DNA of 64,000 bases from assembly GCF_946478955.1 (NCBI RefSeq), contig NZ_CAMLDL010000009.1, positions 51,480 to 115,479 on the forward strand, written 5' to 3'. Position 1 is the first letter of the stretch. Each line of letters starts with the position of its first letter. Below, piece after piece: positions 27,157-34,949 of the stretch. The notes under the pieces were generated by a model. The model did not search any database and was not told the DNA's origin. It saw nothing but the letters and a program-made list of their open reading frames with translations. The DNA comes from an uncultured Sphingomonas sp. Lineage in GTDB: Bacteria; Pseudomonadota; Alphaproteobacteria; Sphingomonadales; Sphingomonadaceae. The translations under genes were made by a program, and so were the position numbers.

Positions 27157-27186
27157 AAAAGGCGGCCTTCGCGGGCCGCCTTTTTT
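27157..27186 (+). terminator. Rho-independent terminator after the cytochrome c gene
   Basis: GGCGGCC (27161-27167), loop TTCGCG, GGCCGCC (27174-27180), then six T (27181-27186). The A-run before the stem pairs with the T-run, so it could also terminate the convergent LOG-family gene from the other strand. Confidence 0.9.
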
Positions 27187-27211
27187 GTTGCCGGATGCTG
27201 ACGGCCAACCG

Positions 27212-28072
27212 TCAGTCGAGATTGTAATGCTTGCGCACCAGATCCCAGCCTTCTTCGGCGGTTTCGCACCAGCTGATGAGGTCGAGGTCGTGGCGGCTGA
27301 TAACGCCTTCCTCGGCCAACGCTTCGAAATCGACGACCCGACTCCAGAAGTCCTTGCCATACAGGAGGATCGGAAGCGGGCGCACCTTTCCGGTCTGGAT
27401 CAGGGTCAATAACTCAAACATTTCGTCAAAGGTGCCGAAGCCGCCTGGGAAAACCGCGACCGCACGCGCGCGCAGCAGAAAATGCATTTTGCGGAGCGCG
27501 AAATAGTGGAATTGGAAGCTAAGGTCTGGGGTCACATAGCTGTTTGGCAACTGTTCGTGCGGTAGCACGATGTTAAGCCCTATCGATTCCGCGCCAACAT
27601 TCTGGGCACCCCGGTTCGCCGCCTCCATGAATGAGGGGCCGCCGCCCGAACACACCACAAACTGACGTTCGCCCGGTTGGCTCAGCGAATAGCGGCTGAC
27701 CATTTCGGACAGCTCCATCGCGACATCGTAATAATGCGACTTGGCAACCAGCCGCTCCGCGACCTTTTTGTCCCAGTCGGTCTTGGCGTGCTCCAGCAAT
27801 GCTTTCGCCTTGGCCGGTTCCGGAACACGCGCAGAGCCGTAGAAAACGAAGGTAGAAGCAATATTGGCCTCTTCCAGAAACAGCTCCGGCTTAAGCAGTT
27901 CCAGCTGAAAGCGGACGGCGCGAAGATCTTCACGCAGGAGAAAATCGGTATCCTGAAAGGCCAGCTTATAAGCTTCGCTTTCGGTTTGCGGGCTGGACGG
28001 CACATGCTTGGCCGCCTTGGCATCAACCTTTGACGTCGGGAAGATGCGTTTTGGGGGTTTTTTGTCAGTCAT
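27212..28072 (-). CDS. LOG-family protein (TIGR00730, cytokinin riboside phosphoribohydrolase-like)
   Basis: 286 residues from the ATG at 28072. Rossmann-type fold with FVVCSGGGPSFMEAANRGA and the family signature PGGFGTFDEMFE, whose Arg/Glu residues act in AMP or cytokinin-nucleotide hydrolysis. The N-terminal extension of about 75 residues is typical of the larger bacterial members (type II LOG). Biochemistry in bacteria is often unproven; it may act as a nucleotide 5'-monophosphate nucleosidase. An in-frame GTG at 28093 is an alternative start; neither start has a strong ribosome site. Confidence 0.88.
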   Translation of the reverse strand: MTDKKPPKRIFPTSKVDAKAAKHVPSSPQTESEAYKLAFQDTDFLLREDLRAVRFQLELLKPELFLEEANIASTFVFYGSARVPEPAKAKALLEHAKTDWDKKVAERLVAKSHYYDVAMELSEMVSRYSLSQPGERQFVVCSGGGPSFMEAANRGAQNVGAESIGLNIVLPHEQLPNSYVTPDLSFQFHYFALRKMHFLLRARAVAVFPGGFGTFDEMFELLTLIQTGKVRPLPILLYGKDFWSRVVDFEALAEEGVISRHDLDLISWCETAEEGWDLVRKHYNLD

Positions 28073-28156
28073 AAGTTGGAAAGGCTTAATCACTGAACGC
28101 GAATGGGGGAAGCGTTTTGCGCTTCGTTCAACATAAGACCGAGATTGGAAGCAGAC

Positions 28157-28330
28157 TCACTCGTTGATCACGGCAGCGGCCGCGTCGTAGTTGAAGGGGC
28201 CGCGCCTTGGGAAGTTTCCACTCGGGCAAAGACCTGCACCACCGATCCGTTCAGCCCACATTCTACGCAGAAGAAGCTCCCCGCCAAGAGCATCCATCAG
28301 CGCCAGCAGCGCGGGCAGTGAAGCCAACAT
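28157..28330 (-). CDS. Possible 57-residue small protein
   Basis: Open frame from ATG 28330 to TGA 28157-28159 in the 275-bp gap between the LOG-family gene and the DUF1971 gene. It reads MLASLPALLALMDALGGELL, continues with a basic stretch (LRRMWAERIGGAG), and ends PRRGPFNYDAAAAVINE. Third-position GC bias is reasonable, but no ribosome site is visible. The plus strand also has an open frame here. I recognise no family. It may be a real small gene or the remnant of a larger one; otherwise the gap holds nothing I can identify. Confidence 0.25.
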   Translation of the reverse strand: MLASLPALLALMDALGGELLLRRMWAERIGGAGLCPSGNFPRRGPFNYDAAAAVINE

Positions 28331-28347
28331 TGGGGGTTTTCGGTGAA

Positions 28348-28644
28348 TTATTCGCAGCGAAAAAACTGTATGCTGATAACAGCGCCCGCTAACCGGCCGA
28401 GGTGGTGCGGCACCGTTGGGGGCACCAATAGGCGCGCGGGGGCGCTCATGTCATTGATATCCCCGCTCCCGTCGTCCCAAACAAATTGAACTTGGCCTTC
28501 GTGCAGCGTTAGCTCGCCCCAAACGCCGTCTTTCAATCGATGCTCGCGAAGTAGGCCTGCGGGAATTTCTGATTGCTGGAAAGGTCCGATCAGCTTGTAG
28601 GGCACCAGGCCCTCTGGAAGCGTGCTCGGATAGGGTGGCGCCAT
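28348..28644 (-). CDS. DUF1971 (TehB/YeaR-like) small protein
   Basis: 98 residues from the ATG at 28644. Single cupin-like DUF1971 domain: TLPEGLVPYKLIGPFQQSEIPAGLLREHRLKDGVWGEL and LVPPTVPHHL. E. coli YeaR belongs to the same family and is induced by nitrate and nitric oxide. The start shares a base with the stop of the membrane protein upstream (TGATG), so the three minus-strand genes here form one operon. The longer frame to 28752 lies inside the neighbour. Its place in a haemoglobin/Rrf2 module fits a nitrosative-stress role (inference). Confidence 0.85.
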   Translation of the reverse strand: MAPPYPSTLPEGLVPYKLIGPFQQSEIPAGLLREHRLKDGVWGELTLHEGQVQFVWDDGSGDINDMSAPARLLVPPTVPHHLGRLAGAVISIQFFRCE

Positions 28645-29075
28645 CAGGCGAAGGTCGCAATCAGCAGAATTGAAACCGCGAAGATCGCAATCCCAACCGG
28701 GACGATCAGCACTTGCGAATAGACCGCGCCCACGGACATCGGTCCGCACCATGTTTGCAGCGGTCTCCCCTGATCAAGCGGCGATGGCGCGGACCGTCCC
28801 GGAAGCGCGGCAAGAAGTCCTGCGGTCCCAAAAAACATCAAACCATACAGCGCGGCAATTGTGACCATCATCAGGGCGAAGCCGCTCCCACTGGCCAGCA
28901 TGAACATTGATGCGAAAAAGATGGCGTAACACCCAATCATCAACACCCACACCGCTGCTGGCAGTTGAAAGCCCGGCTGGACGAGGGGCGTCTCGGGCTC
29001 ATCATCCCGCACGGGCTCGGTCCTCGGCTCTATGGCATAGCCAAGGTCCATGGCTTCATGATCGAGGTCAAACAT
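28644..29075 (-). CDS. Three-segment membrane protein of the haemoglobin operon
   Basis: 143 residues. An acidic cytoplasmic N-terminus (MFDLDHEAMDLGYAIEP) precedes three membrane segments (about 39-60, 65-90 and 119-141), with a Pro/Gly-rich loop between segments 2 and 3. I recognise no named family. It overlaps the end of the haemoglobin gene by 8 bases and the start of the DUF1971 gene by 1 base, so it is almost certainly co-translated with both. A role in membrane-linked NO or nitrite metabolism is only suggested by context. Confidence 0.75.
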   Translation of the reverse strand: MFDLDHEAMDLGYAIEPRTEPVRDDEPETPLVQPGFQLPAAVWVLMIGCYAIFFASMFMLASGSGFALMMVTIAALYGLMFFGTAGLLAALPGRSAPSPLDQGRPLQTWCGPMSVGAVYSQVLIVPVGIAIFAVSILLIATFA

Positions 29076-29547
29076 GAGGAAGGTCCTTTCCCGCCCGCGA
29101 TCCCAGCAGGCCGTCGCGATGCATGGCGATTCCGGTCAGCAGACTATCGGCAATATTGCGCGCAGTGCCCCCGACGTTGCGGGTCGCGTCGATGCTCGGC
29201 TCCTCCTCTCGAAGCGTCGCGTAGAACAGCGTCAACCAATGGGCGAAATGCGCCTCACCAACGCCCTCAATCGTGACATGCTTGCGCATCGGGTTCCCAC
29301 TATATTCGCCGCTGTTGTGGAGGACCGAACGCCAGAAGCGTTTCATCGTCGCAAGGTGAGTCGGCCAGTCCTCGATTCGCTCGTTGAAAATGGGGCCGAG
29401 CAGCGCGTCTTCACGTATCTTGCCGTAGAAGCGGTCAACGAAGCTGGCGATATAGGCATCATCGACGCCGGTATCATGCGCCGCCTCGCGCTTTGCCGCG
29501 CGCGCCCGGAGTGCGTGGCGGTGAACGGGATCATCGGCATCATGCAT
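29068..29547 (-). CDS. Group III truncated haemoglobin
   Basis: 159 residues. A 2-on-2 globin of the P (group III) type: DDAYIASFVDRFYGKIREDALLGPIF, then DWPTHLATMKRFWRSVLHNSGEYSGNPMRKH, where the GNPM-x2-H segment is taken to hold the proximal haem histidine, then EAHFAHWLTLF. Group III globins such as Campylobacter Ctb are induced by the NO-responsive regulator NssR and thought to modulate O2/NO chemistry. It is the first gene of a three-gene operon, with an operator-like dyad 14 bp upstream of its ATG, divergent from an Rrf2 regulator. Confidence 0.9.
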   Translation of the reverse strand: MHDADDPVHRHALRARAAKREAAHDTGVDDAYIASFVDRFYGKIREDALLGPIFNERIEDWPTHLATMKRFWRSVLHNSGEYSGNPMRKHVTIEGVGEAHFAHWLTLFYATLREEEPSIDATRNVGGTARNIADSLLTGIAMHRDGLLGSRAGKDLPHV

Positions 29548-29561
29548 TGGTCGACTCGCTT

Positions 29562-29584
29562 AATCAGTATTTGATATACCGATT
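29562..29584. promoter_or_regulatory. Operator-like dyad 1 (haemoglobin side)
   Basis: 23-bp imperfect palindrome of pattern AAT-N3-TAT-N-T-N-A-N-ATA-N3-ATT, starting AATCAGTATTTGATATACCG. Its edge lies 14 bp from the haemoglobin ATG. It is repeated with the same dyad positions at 29603-29625, 41 bp start to start. AT-rich dyads of this size are typical Rrf2-family (NsrR-type) operators. Confidence 0.65.
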
Positions 29585-29602
29585 ATGCTGACTTGCAGCT
29601 TA

Positions 29603-29625
29603 AATCAATATCTCATATACCAATT
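29603..29625. promoter_or_regulatory. Operator-like dyad 2 (regulator side)
   Basis: The second copy begins AATCAATATCTCATATACCA, ends ATT, and shows the same AAT-N3-TAT-N-T-N-A-N-ATA-N3-ATT pattern. It ends 2 bp before the Rrf2 ATG at 29628, leaving no room for a normal ribosome site, so the regulator mRNA is probably leaderless or very short-leadered. Binding here would autoregulate the regulator. Confidence 0.65.
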
Positions 29626-29627
29626 AA

Positions 29628-30074
29628 ATGCAGCTTAGCCTTCAGACCGACTATGCCCTGCGCATCCTGATGGCGCTCGCCGCAAGCGAGGAACAGCTCT
29701 CCGTCGACTGGATCGCGCGTCATTATGGCATCTCCCGCAACCACCTCGCGAAGGTCGCGCAAGGGCTACAGGCGGAAGGGTTCGTCACCACCTATCGCGG
29801 CCGCGGCGGCGGAATGCGCCTGGCGTGCGAGGCCACAGACATCAACGTCGGCGACGTCGTCCGGCGGTTCGAAAATCTCAGCGCGTTCGTGTCCTGCATG
29901 CCCGGCGGCACCGGCTGCGCGATCAACGGCGCCTGCGGATTGAAGCCCGCACTCAGCGGCGCGTTAAGTGCATTTCTCACGCATCTTGATGGCTACAGGC
30001 TGACGGACATCGTCCCCAAGCCTTCGGCAATGATGCAGCGACTGGCGGCCGCCGAAGCAACCGCCGCTGCTTAA
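29628..30074 (+). CDS. Rrf2-family transcriptional regulator, NsrR-like
   Basis: 148 residues. Winged-helix DNA-binding region ([20 protein letters not shown], then [23 protein letters not shown] and the wing [11 protein letters not shown]). Three cysteines follow at 90, 97 and 103 (CMPGGTGC-x5-C), the arrangement that ligates a [Fe-S] cluster in NsrR-type sensors. NsrR loses repression when NO attacks the cluster. The neighbouring haemoglobin operon and the matched dyads support a nitric-oxide-responsive repressor; an IscR/RsrR-like redox sensor is the alternative. The stop overlaps that of the convergent sdhA. Confidence 0.88.
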   Translation: MQLSLQTDYALRILMALAASEEQLSVDWIARHYGISRNHLAKVAQGLQAEGFVTTYRGRGGGMRLACEATDINVGDVVRRFENLSAFVSCMPGGTGCAINGACGLKPALSGALSAFLTHLDGYRLTDIVPKPSAMMQRLAAAEATAAA

Positions 30075-31885
30075 TAGACCCGTGCCTTTGGCTTGATGTA
30101 CTCGATATCGTCGGTCAGCGTGTAGGTGTGGACCGGGCGGTAGTCGATTTTGACCTTGCCGTCCTTGCCGCCCCAGCCGTCGAACCAGGCAATCGTGTGC
30201 TTCATCCAGTTCTTGTCGTCGCGATCCGGATAGTCCTCATGCATGTGTGCGCCGCGGCTTTCCTTGCGGTTCGCGGCGCAATGGATGGTGACTTCTGCCT
30301 GCGCCAGAAGATTGTCCAATTCCAGCGTTTCGATGAGATCGCTGTTCCAGATCAGGCTGCGATCACTGACCTTCACGTCGGTCATCTCATGGTAGATGCC
30401 GTCCATCTTGGTTACACCTTCGGCCAGCGTCCGCTCAGTGCGGAACACGGCGCAGTCGGCCTGCATCGTACGCTGCATCTGGTCGCGGATTTCCGCCGTT
30501 GATTTGCCGCCGTCCGCGTTTCGGAAATAGTCGAGGCGGGTGAGTGCAAGTTTGTCGCCATCCTTCGGCAACGGTGGCTGCGGCGCGCCCGGCTTGATCA
30601 CTTCTGCAAGGCGAAGCCCCGCCGCACGGCCGAACACGACCAGATCGATCAGGCTGTTGGAGCCGAGCCGGTTGGCGCCGTGGACCGACACGCAGGCCGC
30701 TTCGCCGACCGCGAACAGGCCGGGGACGACGCTGTCCGGGTTGCCGTCCTTCAGCGTCACGACTTCGCCATGATAATTGGTCGGGATACCGCCCATGTTG
30801 TAATGGACGGTCGGGACCACCGGGATTGGCTGACGCGTCAGATCGACGCCAGCGAAAATCTTCGCGGTTTCGGTGATTCCGGGCAGGCGCTCGGCAAGGA
30901 TGTTCGCCGGGATATGGTCGAGGTGAAGGAAGATATGGTCCTTGTGCTCACCCACACCGCGCCCTTCGCGGATTTCCATCGCCATTGAGCGCGACACAAC
31001 GTCGCGGCTGGCCAGATCCTTTGCGGACGGCGCATAGCGTTCCATGAACCGCTCGCCTTCGGAGTTGGTCAGGTAGCCGCCCTCGCCGCGCGCGCCTTCG
31101 GTAATCAGCACGCCCGCGCCGTAAATACCTGTCGGGTGGAACTGGACGAACTCCATGTCCTGCAGCGGCAGGCCAGCGCGTAGCACCATGCCGCCACCAT
31201 CGCCGGTGCAGGTATGGGCGCTGGTCGCGCTGAAATAAGTGCGGCCATATCCGCCGGTCGCCAGCACAACCGCCTGCGCGCGGAAGCGGTGGATCGAGCC
31301 ATCATCCATGCATAGAGCGACCAGGCCGCGACACACCTTCTCGCCGTCGGGCCCATCTTCCATGATCAGGTCGATGGCGAAATATTCGATGAAGAAGTCG
31401 GCATCATACTTCAGGCTCTGCTGATAGAGCGTGTGGAGCATGGCGTGGCCGGTACGGTCGGCGGCGGCGCAGGTGCGCTGGGCCGCCGGGCCTTCGCCCA
31501 TATTCTGCATCATCCCGCCGAACGGGCGTTGGTAGATCTTGCCTTCTTCGGTGCGCGAGAAGGGCATGCCGGCATGTTCCAGCTCATAGACCGCCGCCGG
31601 GGCCTCACGCGTCATATATTCGATCGCGTCCTGGTCGCCGAGCCAGTCGGAACCTTTGACGGTATCGTACATGTGCCAGGTCCAATGGTCCGGCCCCATG
31701 TTGCCGAGGCTGGCGGCGATACCGCCCTGCGCCGCGACCGTGTGGCTGCGGGTCGGGAAAACCTTGGTGACACAGGCGGTCTTCAGGCCCTTTTCAGCGG
31801 CGCCCATGGTGGCGCGAAGGCCCGAGCCGCCAGCGCCGACGACGACGACATCATAGACATGGTCGATGATCTTGTAGGCAGTCAT
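30071..31885 (-). CDS. sdhA: Succinate dehydrogenase flavoprotein subunit
   Basis: 604 residues. Catalytic subunit of complex II. It oxidises succinate to fumarate at a covalently bound [23 protein letters not shown] is the FAD-binding Rossmann site. The flavin-linking His is in [10 protein letters not shown], and the substrate site includes HPTGIYGAG and the active-site Arg region. The C-terminus (YIKPKARVY) is usual. It is last in an sdhC-sdhD-sdhA run. No sdhB follows; instead its stop overlaps the stop of the convergent Rrf2 gene. Confidence 0.97.
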   Translation of the reverse strand: MTAYKIIDHVYDVVVVGAGGSGLRATMGAAEKGLKTACVTKVFPTRSHTVAAQGGIAASLGNMGPDHWTWHMYDTVKGSDWLGDQDAIEYMTREAPAAVYELEHAGMPFSRTEEGKIYQRPFGGMMQNMGEGPAAQRTCAAADRTGHAMLHTLYQQSLKYDADFFIEYFAIDLIMEDGPDGEKVCRGLVALCMDDGSIHRFRAQAVVLATGGYGRTYFSATSAHTCTGDGGGMVLRAGLPLQDMEFVQFHPTGIYGAGVLITEGARGEGGYLTNSEGERFMERYAPSAKDLASRDVVSRSMAMEIREGRGVGEHKDHIFLHLDHIPANILAERLPGITETAKIFAGVDLTRQPIPVVPTVHYNMGGIPTNYHGEVVTLKDGNPDSVVPGLFAVGEAACVSVHGANRLGSNSLIDLVVFGRAAGLRLAEVIKPGAPQPPLPKDGDKLALTRLDYFRNADGGKSTAEIRDQMQRTMQADCAVFRTERTLAEGVTKMDGIYHEMTDVKVSDRSLIWNSDLIETLELDNLLAQAEVTIHCAANRKESRGAHMHEDYPDRDDKNWMKHTIAWFDGWGGKDGKVKIDYRPVHTYTLTDDIEYIKPKARVY

Positions 31886-31888
31886 GGC

Positions 31889-32281
31889 TCAGGCAGCTCC
31901 GAAACAGATTTTGGCGAGGGCGAACAGCGACGCCGCAGTTCCGGCGATACCCACCATTGAAAGGACAAAATGGATGGCGACCCGGTTGCCGTCATTATGG
32001 ACATAGTCGTCCACAAAAACCTTCATCCCGTCGATGCCGTGGCGGAAGGCCGTGATGACGAACAAGGCCATCGGCACCGCAGCCCAGCCATGGGACAGCC
32101 ATTCACGCACCGTCTTGAAATCAAAAGCTGGCAACATCGCGAGTGAAAACAGGAACCACATGGTCAGCAGGATCAAGGCGACGCTGGTGAAGCGTTCCTC
32201 AAGCCAATGGCCGCCGCCGTGGTGCGCGGACCCAAGGCCCTCGACCTTGCCGAGTGGGGTGGCGCTTTTGCCGATGCTCAT
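31889..32281 (-). CDS. sdhD: Succinate dehydrogenase membrane anchor subunit
   Basis: 130 residues, three membrane segments. It anchors SdhAB and helps bind haem b and ubiquinone. The sequence HHGGGHWLEERFTSVALILLTMWFLFS and AFRHGIDGMKVFVDDYVH (the haem/quinone region) are typical of alphaproteobacterial SdhD. The start overlaps the sdhC stop (ATGA), and 3 bp separate its stop from sdhA. Confidence 0.93.
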   Translation of the reverse strand: MSIGKSATPLGKVEGLGSAHHGGGHWLEERFTSVALILLTMWFLFSLAMLPAFDFKTVREWLSHGWAAVPMALFVITAFRHGIDGMKVFVDDYVHNDGNRVAIHFVLSMVGIAGTAASLFALAKICFGAA

Positions 32282-32694
32282 GCCGCACCTCCCATCGCGT
32301 GCTGAAGCATGCCAGTGAACCAGGCCCAGCTAAGGGCGGTGAGGAACAGCGACCCGAACAACGTCATGATCGACCAGAAACGATTGACCTTCAGCTCATA
32401 TCCCGCGCCGATATCAAGGATGAGGTGCCGCAGGCCCGACAACAAATGCTGGAAGAAAGACCAGGTCAGACCGACCAGTACGATCATGCCGAGCGGGTGG
32501 GCCGCGGCCTTTTGAAAGGCGGCATAATCTGCCTCACCGCCTGCAAGGGCGGCAAGCCACCATACCAGCGCGGCAAGTCCGCCGACGGTCAGTGCAATGC
32601 CGGTCGCCCGGTGGAGGATCGACACGATCATCGCCGGTCCCCAATGATAGATGCCGAGGTGCGGCGAAAGGGGCCGCGATTTGGTCGAGCTCAT
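32278..32694 (-). CDS. sdhC: Succinate dehydrogenase cytochrome b556 subunit
   Basis: 138 residues from the ATG at 32694 (MSSTKSRPLSPHLGIYHWGP). Three membrane segments. SILHRATGIALTVGG is the SdhC signature near the quinone site, and the haem-ligand His region is FQHLLSGLRHLILDIG. The longer frame to 32757 adds no conserved residues. The first gene of the sdhCDA unit, divergent from the chemoreceptor. Confidence 0.95.
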   Translation of the reverse strand: MSSTKSRPLSPHLGIYHWGPAMIVSILHRATGIALTVGGLAALVWWLAALAGGEADYAAFQKAAAHPLGMIVLVGLTWSFFQHLLSGLRHLILDIGAGYELKVNRFWSIMTLFGSLFLTALSWAWFTGMLQHAMGGAA

Positions 32695-32845
32695 GGTTCC
32701 AAGAGTCCCAATGGAAGGTTCGCATTGCCACCTAGGCGGCGACAGGCGTGCTGGCAAGCTTGGGCGCGCCCACTAACCGGCTCTTAACCATTATGAGGTC
32801 ATAGCGGGGTAATCGCGATCGCTGGTGATCGCATCAGTTTGGACA

Positions 32846-34195
32846 ATGGGTGACCGACTAATGGCTAATGGCAACGCAGCAACCTACGATCTGGCTCGGA
32901 GCCTTGCGCTATACGATCTCGACGGCGATTTGCCGCAGCGGGCCCGCGAACTGTGGAGCATCATCGGCGAAGACCGAAGCGCCATCGCCCGCGAATATTG
33001 GGCCCGCTACGCCAGATCGCCCGAAGTCCGCGACAAATTCGAGCATGACCGAATGGAGGCCCATGTCCGCATCATCACGCCAATGATTGCCGACCGGTTC
33101 GAGAATATCGCGCTCAGCGGGTGGACCGACACCGCTAAGTCGTTCGTTGAACGCGCACTGGCCGAAAACGTCAGTATCTCCACACTGCTTGCAAGTGTCG
33201 CCTCCGAGACCGAGGCCTGTTTCAAGTCACTGCGCGAACGCGCGAGTGACGACGCCCAGATCGTCGAGCATGCGCGCACCCTCTCGGAGGTGCAGTCGCT
33301 CGAGAATGATTGCTTCATCCATTACGCGCTGACCTACACCCGGTACCAGAGCGAACATGCGCAGGCCCGCCAGGCCAGCGAATTCAACAACAAAGTCCTG
33401 GGCGTCGTCCGCGATTGTTCCAAGGGCAGTGAGGAATTGCGCGGTCATGCCAGCCACACCGCAGCTTCGGCGCGCGGCATGCTCGGCAAAACCAGCGAAG
33501 TCGCTGCCGCGGCCGAACAATCTGCGACCGCAATGCGCGAGGCCGCGCAGACTGCCGCTGGCCTGATCCGCGCGATTGAGGATGCCCGGGGTGAGGTTGA
33601 AATTGCCGCAGACGTCGCAACCCGCGCCGGTGCACAAGCCGGTGAGGCCGTGCAGGTCAGTCAGGCGCTAAGCGGCCATGTCTCAGCGATTGAGTCGATT
33701 CTCGGCCTGATCCGCGACATTGCAGGCCAAACCAACCTCCTCGCCCTCAACGCGACCATTGAGGCGGCGCGCGCCGGTGACGCCGGCCGCGGCTTTGCGG
33801 TCGTCGCGCAGGAGGTGAAGAGCCTGGCCAGCCAGACCGCCCGCGCGACCGACGACATTGCCGCAAAGATCAGCGCCATTATCAGCGCCACCAAGCAGAC
33901 CGTGGACAGCAACGCGTCGATCCAGTCGACCGTCGAGGAAGTGCAGTCGACTGCGGACCGTATTCGCCAGGCGATGGAGCTTCAGGCGCAGACGGTGACC
34001 ATGATCACCGCCGCCGTCGACGAAACCGCGCTCGCGGCCGACTCGATGAGTTCAACGATTGCCGCGATCCGCAGCGACACCGAAAATGTCGCCAAGGATA
34101 TTGATCAGGTCGAACAGGGCTTCGGTCGTTTTGCAAAACAAATCGACGAGTTCCGGGCGACCACCGACGATTTCGTTTCGAAATTCGCCGCCTGA
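32846..34195 (+). CDS. Soluble methyl-accepting chemotaxis protein with globin-type sensor domain
   Basis: About 449 residues with no membrane segment. The N-terminal ~170 residues form an all-helical domain ([39 protein letters not shown]...) of the type seen in globin-coupled or protoglobin-like receptors such as Caulobacter McpB-class proteins. A coiled linker and a signalling hairpin with the conserved tip [23 protein letters not shown] follow. It likely senses O2 or redox in the cytoplasm and drives CheA. The haem ligand is not certain by eye. Three in-frame starts are possible (GTG 32825, ATG 32846, ATG 32861), none with a clear ribosome site. It ends ...SKFAA, with no CheR/CheB docking pentapeptide. 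Confidence 0.85.
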   Translation: MGDRLMANGNAATYDLARSLALYDLDGDLPQRARELWSIIGEDRSAIAREYWARYARSPEVRDKFEHDRMEAHVRIITPMIADRFENIALSGWTDTAKSFVERALAENVSISTLLASVASETEACFKSLRERASDDAQIVEHARTLSEVQSLENDCFIHYALTYTRYQSEHAQARQASEFNNKVLGVVRDCSKGSEELRGHASHTAASARGMLGKTSEVAAAAEQSATAMREAAQTAAGLIRAIEDARGEVEIAADVATRAGAQAGEAVQVSQALSGHVSAIESILGLIRDIAGQTNLLALNATIEAARAGDAGRGFAVVAQEVKSLASQTARATDDIAAKISAIISATKQTVDSNASIQSTVEEVQSTADRIRQAMELQAQTVTMITAAVDETALAADSMSSTIAAIRSDTENVAKDIDQVEQGFGRFAKQIDEFRATTDDFVSKFAA

Positions 34196-34244
34196 TCCGC
34201 TGACGCTCCTTTCGCGAGCGACCCAAGGGCGCTAGTCGTGGCGG

Positions 34245-34949
34245 ATGAACATCCTCCTGACTGGCGCCAGTCGCGGCATTGGCGCAGCCACGCTGAAGGC
34301 GCTCCAACAAGCTGGTCACCACGTCGTCGGCCATAGCAGTAAGGGCAGCGATCAGCTGCTCGCCGCCGACCTGGCGGATCCCGCCGCCCCGCGCCACTTA
34401 TGGGAACAGGCGTTCGATGCCCTGGATGGCCGCATCGATGTGCTGATCAACAATGCCGGTGTGTTTGAAGCGGTGGCCGACAACGCCAGCGATGAGGATT
34501 GGCAGGGGTCATGGGCCCGAACCATGCAGATCAACCTGCAGGCCGCCGCCGACCTTAGTCGTCACGCCATCGCCCATTGGCGGGCACACGAAACCGGCGG
34601 GCGCATCGTCAATGTCGCCAGCCGCGCCGGGTATCGCGGCGATAGCCCCCAGCACTGGCATTACGCGGCGTCAAAGGCGGGCATGATCGCGATGACCAAG
34701 ACCATCGCGCGCGGCTATGCACCCGAACATATCTATGCCTTTGCCGTTTGCCCCGGTTTTACGAGCAGCGAGATGGTCGAGGAATATCTGGCAAGTCGCG
34801 GCGGTCCCGGTCTGCTCGCCGACATCCCGCTTGGCCGCCCGGCAACGGCGGACGAGATTGCCGAGGTCATCCGCTGGCTTGCTATCGACGCCCCGCAAAG
34901 CGCCACGGGCGCTATTATCGACGCCAACGGAGCCAGCTATGTTCGCTAG
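34245..34949 (+). CDS. SDR-family oxidoreductase
   Basis: 234 residues. Classical short-chain dehydrogenase/reductase: cofactor motif TGASRGIG (residues 6-13), NNAGVFE, catalytic Ser in NVASRAG, and the YAASK catalytic pair after it; PGFTSSEM follows. The substrate cannot be assigned. The 3' end overlaps the beta-lactamase gene by 11 bases, so the two are co-translated. The acid Glu/Asn residues and NADP/NAD preference are not resolved. Confidence 0.9.
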   Translation: MNILLTGASRGIGAATLKALQQAGHHVVGHSSKGSDQLLAADLADPAAPRHLWEQAFDALDGRIDVLINNAGVFEAVADNASDEDWQGSWARTMQINLQAAADLSRHAIAHWRAHETGGRIVNVASRAGYRGDSPQHWHYAASKAGMIAMTKTIARGYAPEHIYAFAVCPGFTSSEMVEEYLASRGGPGLLADIPLGRPATADEIAEVIRWLAIDAPQSATGAIIDANGASYVR

